NCBI RefSeq assembly: GCF_001640025.1
Contig: NC_031673.1
Location: forward strand, 1,364,001 to 1,428,000
Direction: 5' to 3'
Length of the DNA: 64,000 nt
Source of the DNA: Sugiyamaella lignohabitans
Lineage: Eukaryota; Ascomycota; Dipodascomycetes; Dipodascales; Trichomonascaceae
Below the pieces are notes generated by a model. It made no database searches, was not told the DNA's origin, and saw only the letters and a program-made list of their open reading frames with translations. Both the position numbers and the translations under genes were made by a program. Positions 21,370 to 32,656 of the stretch are shown here, piece by piece (the stretch's first letter is position 1; each line of letters opens with the position of its first letter).

Positions 21370-24300
21370 TTATTTGGGGGTCCCAGCAGTTGGGTGATAC
21401 CGAGCATAGATTAATTAGAACCAATCTGGTCACCCAGTTCATAAGATAACACTCATTTGCTGCTATTCAATACCATAAGTGACTAAAATTATTGCAAATT
21501 GTATACCGTTTACGCAAGTAACAACAGCAGGACCGAAACAAAGCAATCTCAAAAATAATACGTTCAAATGTTAAGCTACTAACCTTTTTGTTAAATAGAA
21601 ACGAGAACTGGCTTGTAATATACAACACACAAGCTGTATTCTAGCACCCAAAGCACACTTGCTTACATATACCCAGGGGTGTTGGTTGTGAGATAGATAG
21701 TCTTACCTGAAAGGAAATTTCTAAAATCTAAGAAATGGGCAAACTCAACTTCGGCTTCAGGAATATGGCTGTCAAATACAGCTTTAATAGGCCGTGCAAT
21801 TATTGCATCAATGGATTCTATGGTGTTCAAACAGAAATAAACCTCCAAAAAATCTGGGCCCTATTTTCTGACTTATTACCGACTATTTCCAAAGTTCTAA
21901 AAAAAATTGGGCATAGTTCTTTAAGAGAGTTCACTTTTAGATATTTGCTAACGACAGATAATGAATCTGTTTTTTCGAGCTTGGAATTCCCACTCATTAC
22001 ACGATTAGTTTTGTTCATACACCCGGCTATTATATTTAGCTATTGTCAAAGACAACATCAAAAAAGAATTGCGTGCTTCCGAGTTTCAAGTTTCCTTTTA
22101 CCTTCCTATAAAATAAATCTCCTTCATATGCCATAAGATCAATGAAAATGCGTTAAGATTTAGCTACACATTTTCAAAAAAAATCCAGAAGTCTCCAGTA
22201 ATTGTTTTTCAATACAAAAGAGTTTTGAACTTTTATTTATAATAAATCTTTGACATAAAAGACTTCCTCCAAACACTATTTATATTTATATCACTATCGG
22301 TATCTCTTGCCCGTTATTTCGCAAAGCATCTTCCAAGGCCAACTGAATTTCATCTGTTCATTCGGCATGTAAAATCATTTAAAACGTCATAATACAGTGT
22401 TGCGGTGATCCTTCCAATAAGCAAGTTCTCCAGTCCTTTATTACAAGAGCAGTCGTAGTTGCCTAAACAGGTGTCGACTCTAATTTTTGGGGTGCGATAT
22501 TTAGTCTGAGTTAGAGTCTGAAGGATCCTAATGGGGTACGTACACATCCAGGCCCAATATTGCGGCAATGTCTATGTGATATATAACAAAACTGAGACCG
22601 ATGGAAAGGCCACAACGGGTTTCATGGTCGGATTATGGTTAGCCCCATCTGATTAGTTGGAACAGATTGTGGATCTTGAGAAATGAATCACGGAGAATAG
22701 TTCCTAATAGTTTTGCTATTGAACCTCATTCAGACAGATCTAAGTAACCGTTACTCTTTACGACACAGAAATAGGATTCCTCAACGTAAATCCTTATCAA
22801 GACATAGCTCAATTGCTTACAGCAGGAAGAACTCTACAAAAAGCTAGCAGAGATTAGAAGTGAAACTCGTCAGCAGCGAGTTTGGGAATGATTTATCGCT
22901 GAGACCTCCACGCGACAAATAATTCCATAAAAGGAGCGAGCTATTGCATCTTCTGCTGAAGGTGAATATTGCCAAACCTCGAACGGTGGGCTATGTTGCC
23001 TTTAATTGTACAAATGTGTGACATCCAGTATATATTTTCATAGATAGCTCCTCTTTGTTTCTAATGCTTACGGGAGTTCACTGTGTATAAGAATTATCTG
23101 GATAAAAGGAGCGATAGCCTTCTCCAGCTCAACTTCTTTCGCACATTACAACGCTCTCATTTATTTTCGTGTTCGTTCCTAACAGAATTCTCTTCTTAAT
23201 TATCAAGTTTCAAAAGCCAAATTTGAAACTGAGGGTGATATATCCACGACTGATGGTCCACAGTCACTCAAAATAGATTCGTTACATTATGTTGGTTTAA
23301 TATCAGTAAAAAAAAGTAGAATCTCGACATGATGTGCTCTTTTCATAGTTCCAATCTAATACCAGCTTGTACATGACTTCTAGGACCACCATTGGAACTT
23401 GGTTACGGATGAGCTACAATTCTGATTCTCTTTACTATTAAATTCCCATTCTATTGTGTCAACCTCTTATGAGATATGTAAAATCATTGTTGCAACGTCT
23501 ATAGGCTCTAGAGCAGTTCTACAACACCCACTGTTATAACTGCTATATCTGCGTGGGTAGATATTAAAAATATGCGTGGAATATCGCTTGTCAGTGGTAT
23601 TGCAAGAGAAGCTCCGTATTATCAGATTTTTTTATTAATTCAATTATTGTCACAGAAGCTGGTGCATCTCATCAGTTGTCTACTTCCAAGCTTTTTGTTG
23701 GCCAAGGATAATCGAGGCTTCTCTTTATCCATCAGCTAGTATACAGCCCATGAGGGAATTGGTGGGAATCATATGGGTAAATATCAGGGTGTCGTCGTAC
23801 TATTTTCAGAGGTGGTATTTGAACGACGTGGGTAACATAAAAGGATTAACCGCTTAGCTTGTGGAACTAAATCAGAAGCCACAAATATCTTGGCAAGAAA
23901 CAGAAGAGAAATTTACCTCATCTGTATCAAACGATTGAGATTAGACGGAAATTTAAAAGTGTGAAAAAGGTTAGAAAGATGAAGAACGTGAAGAGCACCG
24001 TGAAGTAAAGGACCTGGTATCTTCTAAGAGCTGGCAAATATTATCCCAGTAACTAAAGTTTTCAATGAACATTTAAATGAACTTCTTATCTTTTTAGGGA
24101 AAATCTTTTGACTGACAACCAGAAAAGAATTCCAGAATAATTTGCAGGACAGCTGAACAGAGACATCTAGAATTTCAATCAACATGGTATGATACAAAAT
24201 GATGAGGGTAAGAACAGCACACGTAAAGAGGGTATGATGATGTGGTTACAATAGACTCTCAGACAGTCAAGCTGGAGTAAATTCGAAAAAACAAAAAATA

Positions 24301-24722
24301 AGAAAAACAACTGATGTTGGAAGTAATTGGAGAAACCAATAAATTTGTCACACAGAGATTAAACTTATTGCAATGTGATAGGGTATTTTACACAAAGGGT
24401 ATTTTACACAATGTCTCTAATTTACATATCTGTTAAAAGTGAACAACAGGAGGGGTAATTGCAGTCACCTGAGGGCGGATCCCACGCAGCTCATTTCACT
24501 CAAAACTTGAAAAAAATATTATCACTGAACATCAAATCCCTTCGACCAAAACTCAGAATTACCATTCCACTCAGCCAACTAATTTCCTTAGAGACAAACC
24601 AAATTTCCAGGACACAGACGAAAATCGATAACTCAGGGGTACCGATTCCATAACTGCAGCCCGACATATGCATCCCGCACCAGAGACTGTATTCAAACCC
24701 CGGACCGACGACGGATCGAGCT

Positions 24723-24769
24723 GCTCCGCGAAGCGGAGCACAACCCGGGTCTGAGGCGGAGCCCAGCAG
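24723..24769 (-). repeat. Truncated GC C arm
   Basis: Hairpin GCTCCGC-GAA-GCGGAGC is intact, but the outer GCCGGAGGC end is missing and the central stem is mutated. Confidence 0.82.
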
Positions 24770-25021
24770 ACCCCTCTCCCAGGGTCTCATTGGACCCTGA
24801 TAACAGATATTTCGATACTAACTGGAATAGGCAGGCATAACAGCTCAAAAGCAAATACCAGGATCTGAGGCCGATCTCATGCACACTATCAACGGCCTGG
24901 ACTTTAAAAAACCAAGAGACATTCTTGTCCCTGGCGTGAGCTCCGAGTTAATGCCAACTAACGAGTCCACTAGCGCCGATGCCGGAACAACAAAATACCC
25001 GGACCTGGGGAATGGAGTGTT

Positions 25022-25083
25022 GCCTCCAGGGGCTGGGGCTGCGCCCCCAGACCCCGGGGGCTCCTCTCGCTCCGCTCGAGTCG
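25022..25083 (+). repeat. Diverged GC A arm
   Basis: A arm with an enlarged stem (GGGGCTGCGCCCCC) and an altered outer end (GCCTCCAGGGGCTGGGG). Confidence 0.88.
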
Positions 25084-25132
25084 GTTTTGGGGGTCTGACC
25101 CCTGAGTCGCTGCACAGGGGGATCCGGGACCT

Positions 25133-25267
25133 GCCTACGGCGGCTGGGGCTGCACCCCAGACCCCACGGCTCCTCTCGCTACGCTCGAGTCGAGCGTACG
25201 CGTATCAGGTCGCTCCGCGAAGCGGAGCACAACCCGGGTCTGGGGCGGAGCCCCAGCCGCCGGAGGC
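25133..25267. repeat. Composite GC element, A arm + core + inverted C arm
   Basis: A arm 25133-25192 (+), 19-bp core, C arm 25212-25267 (-). Confidence 0.92.
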
Positions 25268-25937
25268 ACACACGTCAACCGTACGGGAGCAGGGACTATT
25301 GGCAGGGCATGGGATCCCGGGACAAATGCAGGACCCGGCGCGCCGGGATGCGCAGTGCTAGCGTCGCTCGGTGTTAGCGGACATAGCGGAAATATGCTGG
25401 TTTGTGTGTGGTACGGTACCCGCTAACCATCTCTAAGTAGCAGGAGGCAGGCGTTAGTGAGGAGCGCTGGGCGGGCTCGGTATATTGTCCCGAGATGCAT
25501 ACCCCCTCCAGGGTCAAGAGATAATCCCCCCACATCACGCCCACCCATACGAGGGGGGCGAGGGGGACGAGGGGGGAAGAGGGGCAGCCGGCGTCGTGAG
25601 GGTGTCTACTCCATCCATATCAGGGGGCAGCGGCAGCAGTGGGGCAATTCACGGTCATCAGGGACAGGGCAGGGGAGCTGCCAATGGGGAACTAACTGGG
25701 CAGTAGAGTGGAGTCGAGTGCCGATTCGATTTTGCAGGCGGCGACGGTCGGTCGGCGTCCGCAGCAGCAGCAGTAGCAGCAGCCAGCGATGCCGGAGGAT
25801 GTGCAGTAAGGCCGGTGCCTGAAGGTCGCGCTAGACCTGCTGCGATTTACCGAGGCCACTGCTAGAATCAGGCAACACCGGCAGATGCCATGCCATGCGC
25901 TGCCGGTGATGCTGCTGATGGCCCACGATCGCACGAT

Positions 25938-26079
25938 GCCTCCGGCGGCTGGGGCTCTGCCCCAGACCCCGTGGCTTCTGCTTCGCAGGAGATTGCTTAG
26001 ACCGTGTGCGGAACCCACCCGAGTCGAGCGCAGCGAGAGGAACAGCGGGGTCTGGGGCAGAACCCCAGCTGCCGGAGGC
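25938..26079. repeat. Composite GC element, B arm + core + inverted A arm
   Basis: B arm 25938-25991 (+), core with GCTTAGACCGT (25995-26005), A arm 26020-26079 (-). Confidence 0.92.
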
Positions 26080-26354
26080 ACTAGACCCACTGCCCCCCTC
26101 CCCCTCCATTGCCGGGGTAGGCAATGGAGCGGATATCAAACCAGGTCGGCCCAGACCGAACTAATTTATAATTTAGACTGTCTCAGATGTGGCACGGTAT
26201 CTTCTTCCGACCCTCTAACAGGCCAGGTCGCGCTAGTCCGTCCTACCACGACCGTCTGCCCATCTCCCACCCCACCAAACTCCTTCCCACTCCTCCTCCT
26301 CCCCCCTCCCCCCTCCCCACCCCACTCCTCGCGAACCCACCGGTGCCCCACGCC

Positions 26355-26410
26355 GCTCCGCGAAGCGGAGCACAACCAGGGTCTGGGGCGGAGCCCCAGC
26401 CGCCGGAGGC
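26355..26410 (-). repeat. Solo GC C arm
   Basis: Full arm with hairpin GCTCCGC-GAA-GCGGAGC in gene-free GC-rich sequence. Confidence 0.92.
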
Positions 26411-26438
26411 AGGACCCTGACGCCCCAGCGCGCCGGAC

Positions 26439-26624
26439 GTTGCTTTTTCTCGTTTAACATTTAATAAGGGTCGCAAAGGGTTCAATGCTGGCGGCCCTTT
26501 TATCCTGTTCCATGGCCAGCGGTTGCTTTTTTGCACCTAATCTCGGGGGCAGCGATCGGCGAGGTTGCTTTTTGTGGCCTGGAGAACCGGTGAAACCACA
26601 AACGAGCGGTTGTTACTTTTTAAC
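26439..26624 (+). repeat. Recurrent GTTGCTTTTT motif
   Basis: Exact copies at 26439-26448, 26522-26531 and 26564-26573, with a related GGTTGTTACTTTTT near 26608. The role is unknown. Confidence 0.6.
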
Positions 26625-26656
26625 GGTCTGCTGGCTTGTTTTGGACGGGTGCTTGT

Positions 26657-26712
26657 GCCTCCGGCGGCTGGGGCTCCGCCCCAGACCCTGGTTGTGCTCC
26701 GCTGCGCGGAGC
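26657..26712 (+). repeat. Solo GC C arm
   Basis: C arm in which the loop side reads GCTGCGCGGAGC, a slight departure from the usual TTC loop. Confidence 0.9.
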
Positions 26713-27739
26713 GGCGTGGGGGAGGGGCTAGCGGGGGTGGTGAGGAGGAGTGGTTTTTTTCATGGCCCCGCGATCTGGTCGATGGGCTGCTGGGTGGGAT
26801 GTGTGTGTTTTGTGAAGATCAATCCCACAGGGGCCCCACCATCGCGACCGATAAATGCCCCGCCCGCTGCTGCTGCTGCTGGCTAGTGGGACCCGGCCCC
26901 GAGTCAATCAATCAGTCAGCAGCCGGATGGAGCCCGCCAGTCTAGCCCTTCCCTCGCCCGTTTCCCGTCTCTCACCCGTCAGCTGGCTGCTCCTGGGCTC
27001 TCTCCCCGGGCTCAGTTTAACTCTCAGTCGGTGGTGAACCCAGGCCGAACCCAGAATTCAGTTCTGAGTCCAGTTTAAATCCAGTTCAACTCCAGCCCAA
27101 CTCCAGCTTGAATCCGACTCCAGCTCCATTTCGAGCTGAAACCCCCTGGTAGCCAATTCCAGCTCCAACTCGAGCCCGGCCGCCGGAGGGCACCTGTCCC
27201 CTCCCCCCCTTCCCCAGGGCTCCCCTCTAAGGCGGGCCCGGTCTTGTCCCCAGATGCAGCGATGGGCCGGTCGGCGTGCCCTGGCTGCCGTTCTGGGACA
27301 AGTTCGAACGACCCTGGCGGCAGGGAAGGCCAGGGTTTGCCCTAGCTCTGCGGATGGAGGTGCATGTCTGCAGGTGATGCAGCAGATGCATGAATTTTTT
27401 TTCCCTGGCGGACAGGTCATTTTGCTTTTTGTGTTCCACCTAACCGCCGCCGCGTGTAGAATTTTTCCCCTTTCCCATTTAAATTATATTCCCATCCCTC
27501 GTCTAGCTATATCCCCTAAACGCAGAAAAGGTCTATTATATACCCTGAAGATCAGGTACACACGAAGTTATAGGACAACATTTTTTTAGTTGCAAAAAAA
27601 AGAGGCACCTTTTTTTTTTTGTTAGCCTTTTTTTTTCATTCGTATCGTACGGTTCTACGGCTACGTTAGCAACCGAACGATATTCTAGCAAGGAAATATC
27701 AGCAGGTGTTTAAAGCGGAACTCTGTGGACTGACGGACC

Positions 27740-27830
27740 TTGGTGACTGACAGACAGACTGGCTGATTGACTGATTGACTGGTTGACTGGCCGACTGACT
27801 GACTGGTTAACTGGCCGAGTAACAAACACC
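27740..27830 (+). repeat. Degenerate GACT/GATT tetranucleotide repeat
   Basis: Irregular run of GACT, GATT and GGCC units in the region upstream of the zinc-finger gene. A related GACTACA-type array follows at about 28210-28290. Confidence 0.75.
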
Positions 27831-28559
27831 CCAACTGATTTCAAAGACCGTTAGATATTTATATTTGGATTTGACCCTTTTGGTACTGTTCAATATATAT
27901 TTACTTGTTTGGAGATATAGTTTATCAGTGGCGGACTTACGGACGTGAATTTGAAGTACAATTTCAGTTGTTTTGGCAGGGTTCTTAGTTGAAGAGCTAC
28001 GAGATAATCGGAAAGTTTGGTTGATTTCGATTGTTGCGCGATCTGTTTTGTGTGGGAAATATAATTAGTATCGGTTGAATACGTGTAACAGTTGATTTGT
28101 CATCTGTTGTTGTGTTCAGTGTGGTATTTTACTGAGTTCTGGATTAGTTCTGTTCTTTGACTGGTGTTGTTGTAGTTGTCACTTCTATTAACTACACATT
28201 AACTAGTTTATACTCCGGACTACAGACTACAGACTACAGACTACTGATTCCGACTGTTAACTAGTGATAACAGAGTATTGACTACAGACTACTCCTACAA
28301 ACTATTGATTTCTGATATTGGTGTAGTCTATTAACATCAGTCTACTTAGTACTGATTTCTGACTGTTGACTACCGACACATTAGTTTACTGATATCAGTC
28401 TATTGACTACTATTTGAAACTGTCGAAACTGTGTCTATCTGAATATTCAGTGAGTTTATTCTGTTAAGGACAGACGCCTGTTCTCAATCCCGGATAAATT
28501 TTCGGTTTTTATTCCTGTCAAACCCTTGGTTGTACCTTGGTGATACTCTGGTAATACTG

Positions 28560-28811
28560 GTAAGTGATTTATGAAAGTTTGAAGGGTGGTTTTCAGCTAC
28601 AAACACATCTGAGAAGACGATTATTTTGGCCCTTCGACCCCCCTCGCCCGACTCGAGCGAAGCGAGAGGAGCAATGGGGTCTGGGGCGTAGCCCCAGCCG
28701 CCGGAGGCAGAACCGGGACCCCCATTGCCCGACTCGAGCGAAGCGAGAGGACCAAAGAGAACCCAGAACCCAGAACCAGGACCCAGGACCCGTACTAACA
28801 GGTTGTTTTAG
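28560..28811 (+). other. Probable 5' leader intron of the zinc-finger gene
   Basis: Donor GTAAGTGAT at 28560, branch TACTAAC (28793-28799), acceptor TTTTAG ending at 28811. It contains one full and one partial GC arm. An in-frame TGA at 28871 shows that the exon upstream of the coding ATG is untranslated. Confidence 0.75.
28649..28752 (-). repeat. GC A arm plus a partial A end
   Basis: Full A arm 28649-28708, then a 23-bp A-end fragment at 28730-28752 in the same orientation. Both lie inside the leader intron. Confidence 0.9.
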
Positions 28812-29050
28812 GATTCGATTTTTTTCGTAACAAGGACATAATTGCCAAGGTCACCTTCACTTTTATTTAGTGACTGTTGACACACATTTATTATTAATAC
28901 CCGTTTGCAGTAGATACCGTCACAGTGTTGCCCAAAATTCCTCAAAAAGTCGCGTCGCGATCGCCATCCCCTCAACCTCGCGCATCCCCGGACTCGTCGC
29001 TGATATCGTCGTCATCTCCTAATTCATCATCGCCTGTTAGTTCGTCCAGT

Positions 29051-31753
29051 ATGCCGTTCCACCTGGTGACTCCCGCTGGTAAGCGTATTAACATTTTGAA
29101 CGACGAGGCAGCTGCTGCTGCTGCTAGAGAGAGGGGTGAATTACCACCGGTCAAGAGGAGAAAGTCGGGTATTGCTCATTTTGCGTCTGGCAGCGATTCG
29201 TACAGTAAAGTACGGGCTAAAAAGCCGATTCGTGGGATTCATAAAAACGAATCAGATGAAGAGAAGGAAGATAATGACGAAGAAGAGGATGAGCTAGATA
29301 GACAATTGGCAGCTGAACTGGAAAGGGCGAGGAAGTTGCAAATGCAGCCTGATTTAGATGATGACGAGCTCATGGAAGAACTGGATAGCGACGATATCGA
29401 GAAAAAAGAAGAGGGTGCTGATGGTGCATTAGCGAGTGTTGATGCCAGTGGTAATGTGATATTACCACGAGGATCCGGGTTTGCTCCACAGGTCAAGATT
29501 GAATTGCAACATATTCCTGGTATTAACGAGTTTGCGATGCCAGGAGGAGGACCAGTTTCAAGTCGCGGTTCGGTGACTAGTTCTGGTTCGGACACTATCC
29601 CTCCTGTATCAGGACCTCCTCTTGGTATGGGGGCTAGTTTTGTTCCTATTAACGGACCAGGCGGTCCTAGTCCAGGACCTCCTGGTTCTTTAACTCCAGG
29701 ACCAGTACCTCCTGGAGTCATGAATCAACCTCCACCACCTCCACCTCCTCAACATGCTGGAGGACCACATGCTCCACCACCTCCACCTTCAATTAGCTAT
29801 CAACAATTCCCACCTGGAACAGTGTTTGCACCTCCAGGAACAGCAGGACCGCCAGCTCAATTCCCACCTGGCCAATTCCAACCAGGTCAACATGTCACTT
29901 ATTATTACACTTCGGCAACTCCTCAACAGTTAAGCCAGCAGTTACCTCCTGGTCCTCCTGGCACGACCATGACTTATTACTACGCGTATCAGCCTCCTTT
30001 TGCGGGTGGTAACGGAGTTCCCGCAGGTTCTCCAGGTAATAATGGTGGTGAAGGTGGTGAAAATATTTCTGGAGCTGCTGATACTGGTGCTGGTGCTGGC
30101 GCTGGCGCTGGTGAATCCGTAGCTGGTGAGTCAGTTGCTAGTGAGCCTGTGGTTTTAGAACCTGTAAATGTTGCTGGTGAATCACGTCCTGATGGAGAAG
30201 TATCTGCTCCTGCTGACGAGTCGAAACCTGATGAGACTGTCACTGCTAAAGTAGAGTCTGCTACGGATGAGAGTGTAGAAGCTGCTGAGTCTAAGAACAA
30301 AGATTCAAGTGAATCTACAGTAGACGTCAAAACTACTGATTCTACGGATGCTGTTATTGATTCCACCGCTGATGCTGTCGTTAAAGACTCTGTTACCGAT
30401 TCTGCTACCGATTCTACCACTGATGCTGCTACTGCTAACACTGAAGTTACTACTGATGCTACTACTGCTGCTACTACTGCTGCTACTACTGCTGCTACTT
30501 CTACGGATGCTGCTACTGTTGCTTCCGCTACTGATTCTACTACAACTGCTGCTGATGCTGAGGCTGGTGCTGATACTACCGTTACCGAAGCAGATGCCGC
30601 CCCTGCTTCTGCCGATGCTGACAGTTCTACTGCCAAAGCACCAACTACCGACGGACCAGTGGCTGAACCTGCTCCTGGTGACTTGACCAGTTCAGGCCCC
30701 CAAATCCCCGGTCTGCCTGGTCTTGTTCTTGCTCCTGGTTCAGGTGGCCCTCCTGTTTTCGGTCCAATGACCCCCGGTGGAATGCCACTGCCACCTCCAG
30801 TACCTGGTCAGCAAATGCAGCAGTTTTTCCTTGGAGCACCTCCTCCACACTTGCCTCCCCCACAACCAGGTCAACATTTGGTTGCTGTTGTCACTGGACC
30901 TGGCCCATTGGGTCCTCCACCTCCTGGAATGACCAGTGGACCCGGTGGTCCCATCACTGTTCTTGCTGGTCCTGGTCCATTAGGACCTCCCGGACCTGGA
31001 CCAGGTCCAGGTGCTCCTCCTGGTTCTCGTCTTCCTGGACCACCTCTCCATTATACACTTCAGAATCCCAACTCGCCTCTTGGCGCACCATTACCACCTC
31101 TTGTTCCACACATTCCTGTTTTGGGTATTCCACCAGTGGCCCACTTGGCCCGTTCGTCCAATGCTCCATCAATCTCGTCTTCAAAACCTCTTAAAAAGTA
31201 TACTTGTCACTGTTTAAGGTCGTTTACAACGTCCGGACATTTGGCTCGACACATGAGAATCCACACTGGAGAGAAAAACTACGTGTGTCCACAAGAGGGC
31301 TGTGGAGCCCGATTCTCGAGACAGGATAACTGTATGCAGCATTTCCGAACTCACGGCACCAGACGGGTCAATGTGCGAACCAATCGTAACAACGGCAATA
31401 ACGGAGGTGGTATGGGTGGTGGTGGAGATTCTCCTAGTCACGGTTCGACTGCCGGACCTGCTACTGCCTCGTCAACCCCTTCTGCTGATGTTGGATCCAC
31501 CACTACGAGCACATCAGCACCAGCCGAGTCAGAATCAACGAACCAGTCGAACCAGGATTCTTCGAATCCAACTGCACCAACTGACGACAGCAACAACACT
31601 GGCTCTCCCGGCAAAACAAAAGATGACGAGGCCAATAACAATGAAGACGACGGCCAAAAAACCTCAGACAAACCTGAAAAAAAAGATAAAGAAGACGCTA
31701 ACCCGCTTCACCTCTTTGCTGGCGTCGCTGCTACCCAGCTGCAAACCGTCTAA
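29051..31753 (+). CDS. NRG1: C2H2 zinc-finger transcription factor, Nrg1-like
   Basis: 900 residues from the ATG at 29051; the frame is open back to 28874 but without an ATG. Two fingers lie near 717-770: FTTSGHLARHMRIHTGEKN, then a second containing CPQEGC and FSRQDNCMQHFRTH. This pairing resembles Nrg1/Nrg2, repressors that recruit Tup1-Ssn6 in glucose repression and filamentation; the role here is inferred. Finger 1 has only one residue between its cysteines (Cys719-His-Cys721) instead of two. The rest is low complexity: acidic (residues 65-125), Pro/Gly-rich (165-330 and 560-690) and a long Thr/Asp/Ala repeat (about 390-540). The finger family is secure; the orthologue name less so. Confidence 0.85.
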   Translation: MPFHLVTPAGKRINILNDEAAAAAARERGELPPVKRRKSGIAHFASGSDSYSKVRAKKPIRGIHKNESDEEKEDNDEEEDELDRQLAAELERARKLQMQPDLDDDELMEELDSDDIEKKEEGADGALASVDASGNVILPRGSGFAPQVKIELQHIPGINEFAMPGGGPVSSRGSVTSSGSDTIPPVSGPPLGMGASFVPINGPGGPSPGPPGSLTPGPVPPGVMNQPPPPPPPQHAGGPHAPPPPPSISYQQFPPGTVFAPPGTAGPPAQFPPGQFQPGQHVTYYYTSATPQQLSQQLPPGPPGTTMTYYYAYQPPFAGGNGVPAGSPGNNGGEGGENISGAADTGAGAGAGAGESVAGESVASEPVVLEPVNVAGESRPDGEVSAPADESKPDETVTAKVESATDESVEAAESKNKDSSESTVDVKTTDSTDAVIDSTADAVVKDSVTDSATDSTTDAATANTEVTTDATTAATTAATTAATSTDAATVASATDSTTTAADAEAGADTTVTEADAAPASADADSSTAKAPTTDGPVAEPAPGDLTSSGPQIPGLPGLVLAPGSGGPPVFGPMTPGGMPLPPPVPGQQMQQFFLGAPPPHLPPPQPGQHLVAVVTGPGPLGPPPPGMTSGPGGPITVLAGPGPLGPPGPGPGPGAPPGSRLPGPPLHYTLQNPNSPLGAPLPPLVPHIPVLGIPPVAHLARSSNAPSISSSKPLKKYTCHCLRSFTTSGHLARHMRIHTGEKNYVCPQEGCGARFSRQDNCMQHFRTHGTRRVNVRTNRNNGNNGGGMGGGGDSPSHGSTAGPATASSTPSADVGSTTTSTSAPAESESTNQSNQDSSNPTAPTDDSNNTGSPGKTKDDEANNNEDDGQKTSDKPEKKDKEDANPLHLFAGVAATQLQTV

Positions 31754-32656
31754 ACACCACCGCCACCCCTTCTCCTACCCACTCTCCACCACGACTCGCC
31801 AATAATATCTGTACAACAGCCACCCTCTCCCTCTGCAAAAAACGCCTGTATATTGCTATCTTGATGTATCTTCTACTGTATAATGTCGCAAACACGAGTA
31901 ATGAATTCATGAACCATCGCGCCTGCTGTCCGTGGGTCTGCCTCCGGCGGCTGGGGCTCCGCCCCAGACCCCACGGCTCGCTTCGCTCGAGTTTGGGGGT
32001 TGTGAGGCTGCTCCTCTCGAACAGAATCTCACATTTCAGGAGCAATTGGGCTCACTGGAACTGTTCTATTAGGGGTAAAACCAACGACCCCCACCCGCTC
32101 CCCGAGGTCTGCCTCCGGCGGCTGGGGCGCTGCCCCAGACCCCGTGGCTCGCTTCGCTCGAGTTTGGGGGTGATGTGGCTGCTATTCCTGTGACTGCGAA
32201 CAGGACCACTAGTTTTCAGGACCATTTGGGCTCGCTGGAACGGTTCATCCGCTCTTTTCAGGGGTAAAACCATTACCCCCACGCACATTCACTCCCCCAA
32301 ACCTCGAGCGAAGCGAGCCATGGGGTCTGGGGCAGCGCCCCAGCCGCCGGAGGCACACCCACCCCTCCCCAGCTCCCGAGCGAAGCGAGCCACGGGGTCT
32401 GGGGCAGAGCCCCAGCCGCCGGAGGCAAAAACCCCCCGGCGAACCGAGCTTCCCCTGGTCGAGCCCGATCGGGAAGCTCCGCGGACATGGCCTAACCCTG
32501 ATGTATAATCAATAACGAGATTATATGTCGTCGTGTTAAGTAGGAATAAAATTAGCAGTTTGATTTGATTTCTTAATTGCACGGGCCCTGGAGCTAGTAT
32601 AAAATAGTCAATTGGCAGGTTGTGAACAAGTGCGAGTCGCGTGTGATAGGAGAGAA
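31754..32656. other. Intergenic stretch with a four-arm GC array
   Basis: About 900 bp between the zinc-finger gene and the PDI gene, dominated by four D arms (31940-32426). The final 200 bp are AT-rich and probably hold the PDI promoter. Confidence 0.7.
31940..32426. repeat. Array of four GC D arms, two direct and two inverted
   Basis: Arms at 31940-31992 (+), 32111-32162 (+), 32303-32354 (-) and 32376-32426 (-). The first two start a tandem unit of about 171 bp whose spacers share landmarks (TTTGGGGGT, TTTCAGGA, TTGGGCTC, CTGGAAC, GGGGTAAAACCA) but are otherwise diverged, while the arms differ mainly in the loop. Confidence 0.92.

Larger units (their letters stand above)
21269..28559. other. 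7-kb gene-poor stretch
   Basis: 21.4-24.7 kb is AT-rich with no supportable gene; the open frame 21735-22136 has no domain that I recognise. 24.7-27.2 kb is GC-rich and holds eight GC arms, a pyrimidine tract near 26270-26335 and a repeated GTTGCTTTTT motif. 27.4-28.5 kb is T-rich with degenerate GACT-type repeats and is probably promoter and 5' leader of the zinc-finger gene. Every long open frame between 24.9 and 27.4 kb runs through GC arms or low-complexity sequence. Confidence 0.55.

Noticed and set aside
21735..22136. Open frame of 133 codons on +
   Set aside because: AT-rich, no recognisable domain, and no splice or promoter context. It may be chance.
24879..27420. Many open frames of 60-190 codons
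   Set aside because: All overlap GC arms or GC-rich low-complexity sequence, with conflicting frames and no domains.
29989..30686. Long frames on both strands inside the zinc-finger gene
   Set aside because: Shadows of the triplet-repetitive Thr/Asp/Ala region; the + frame with fingers is the real one.
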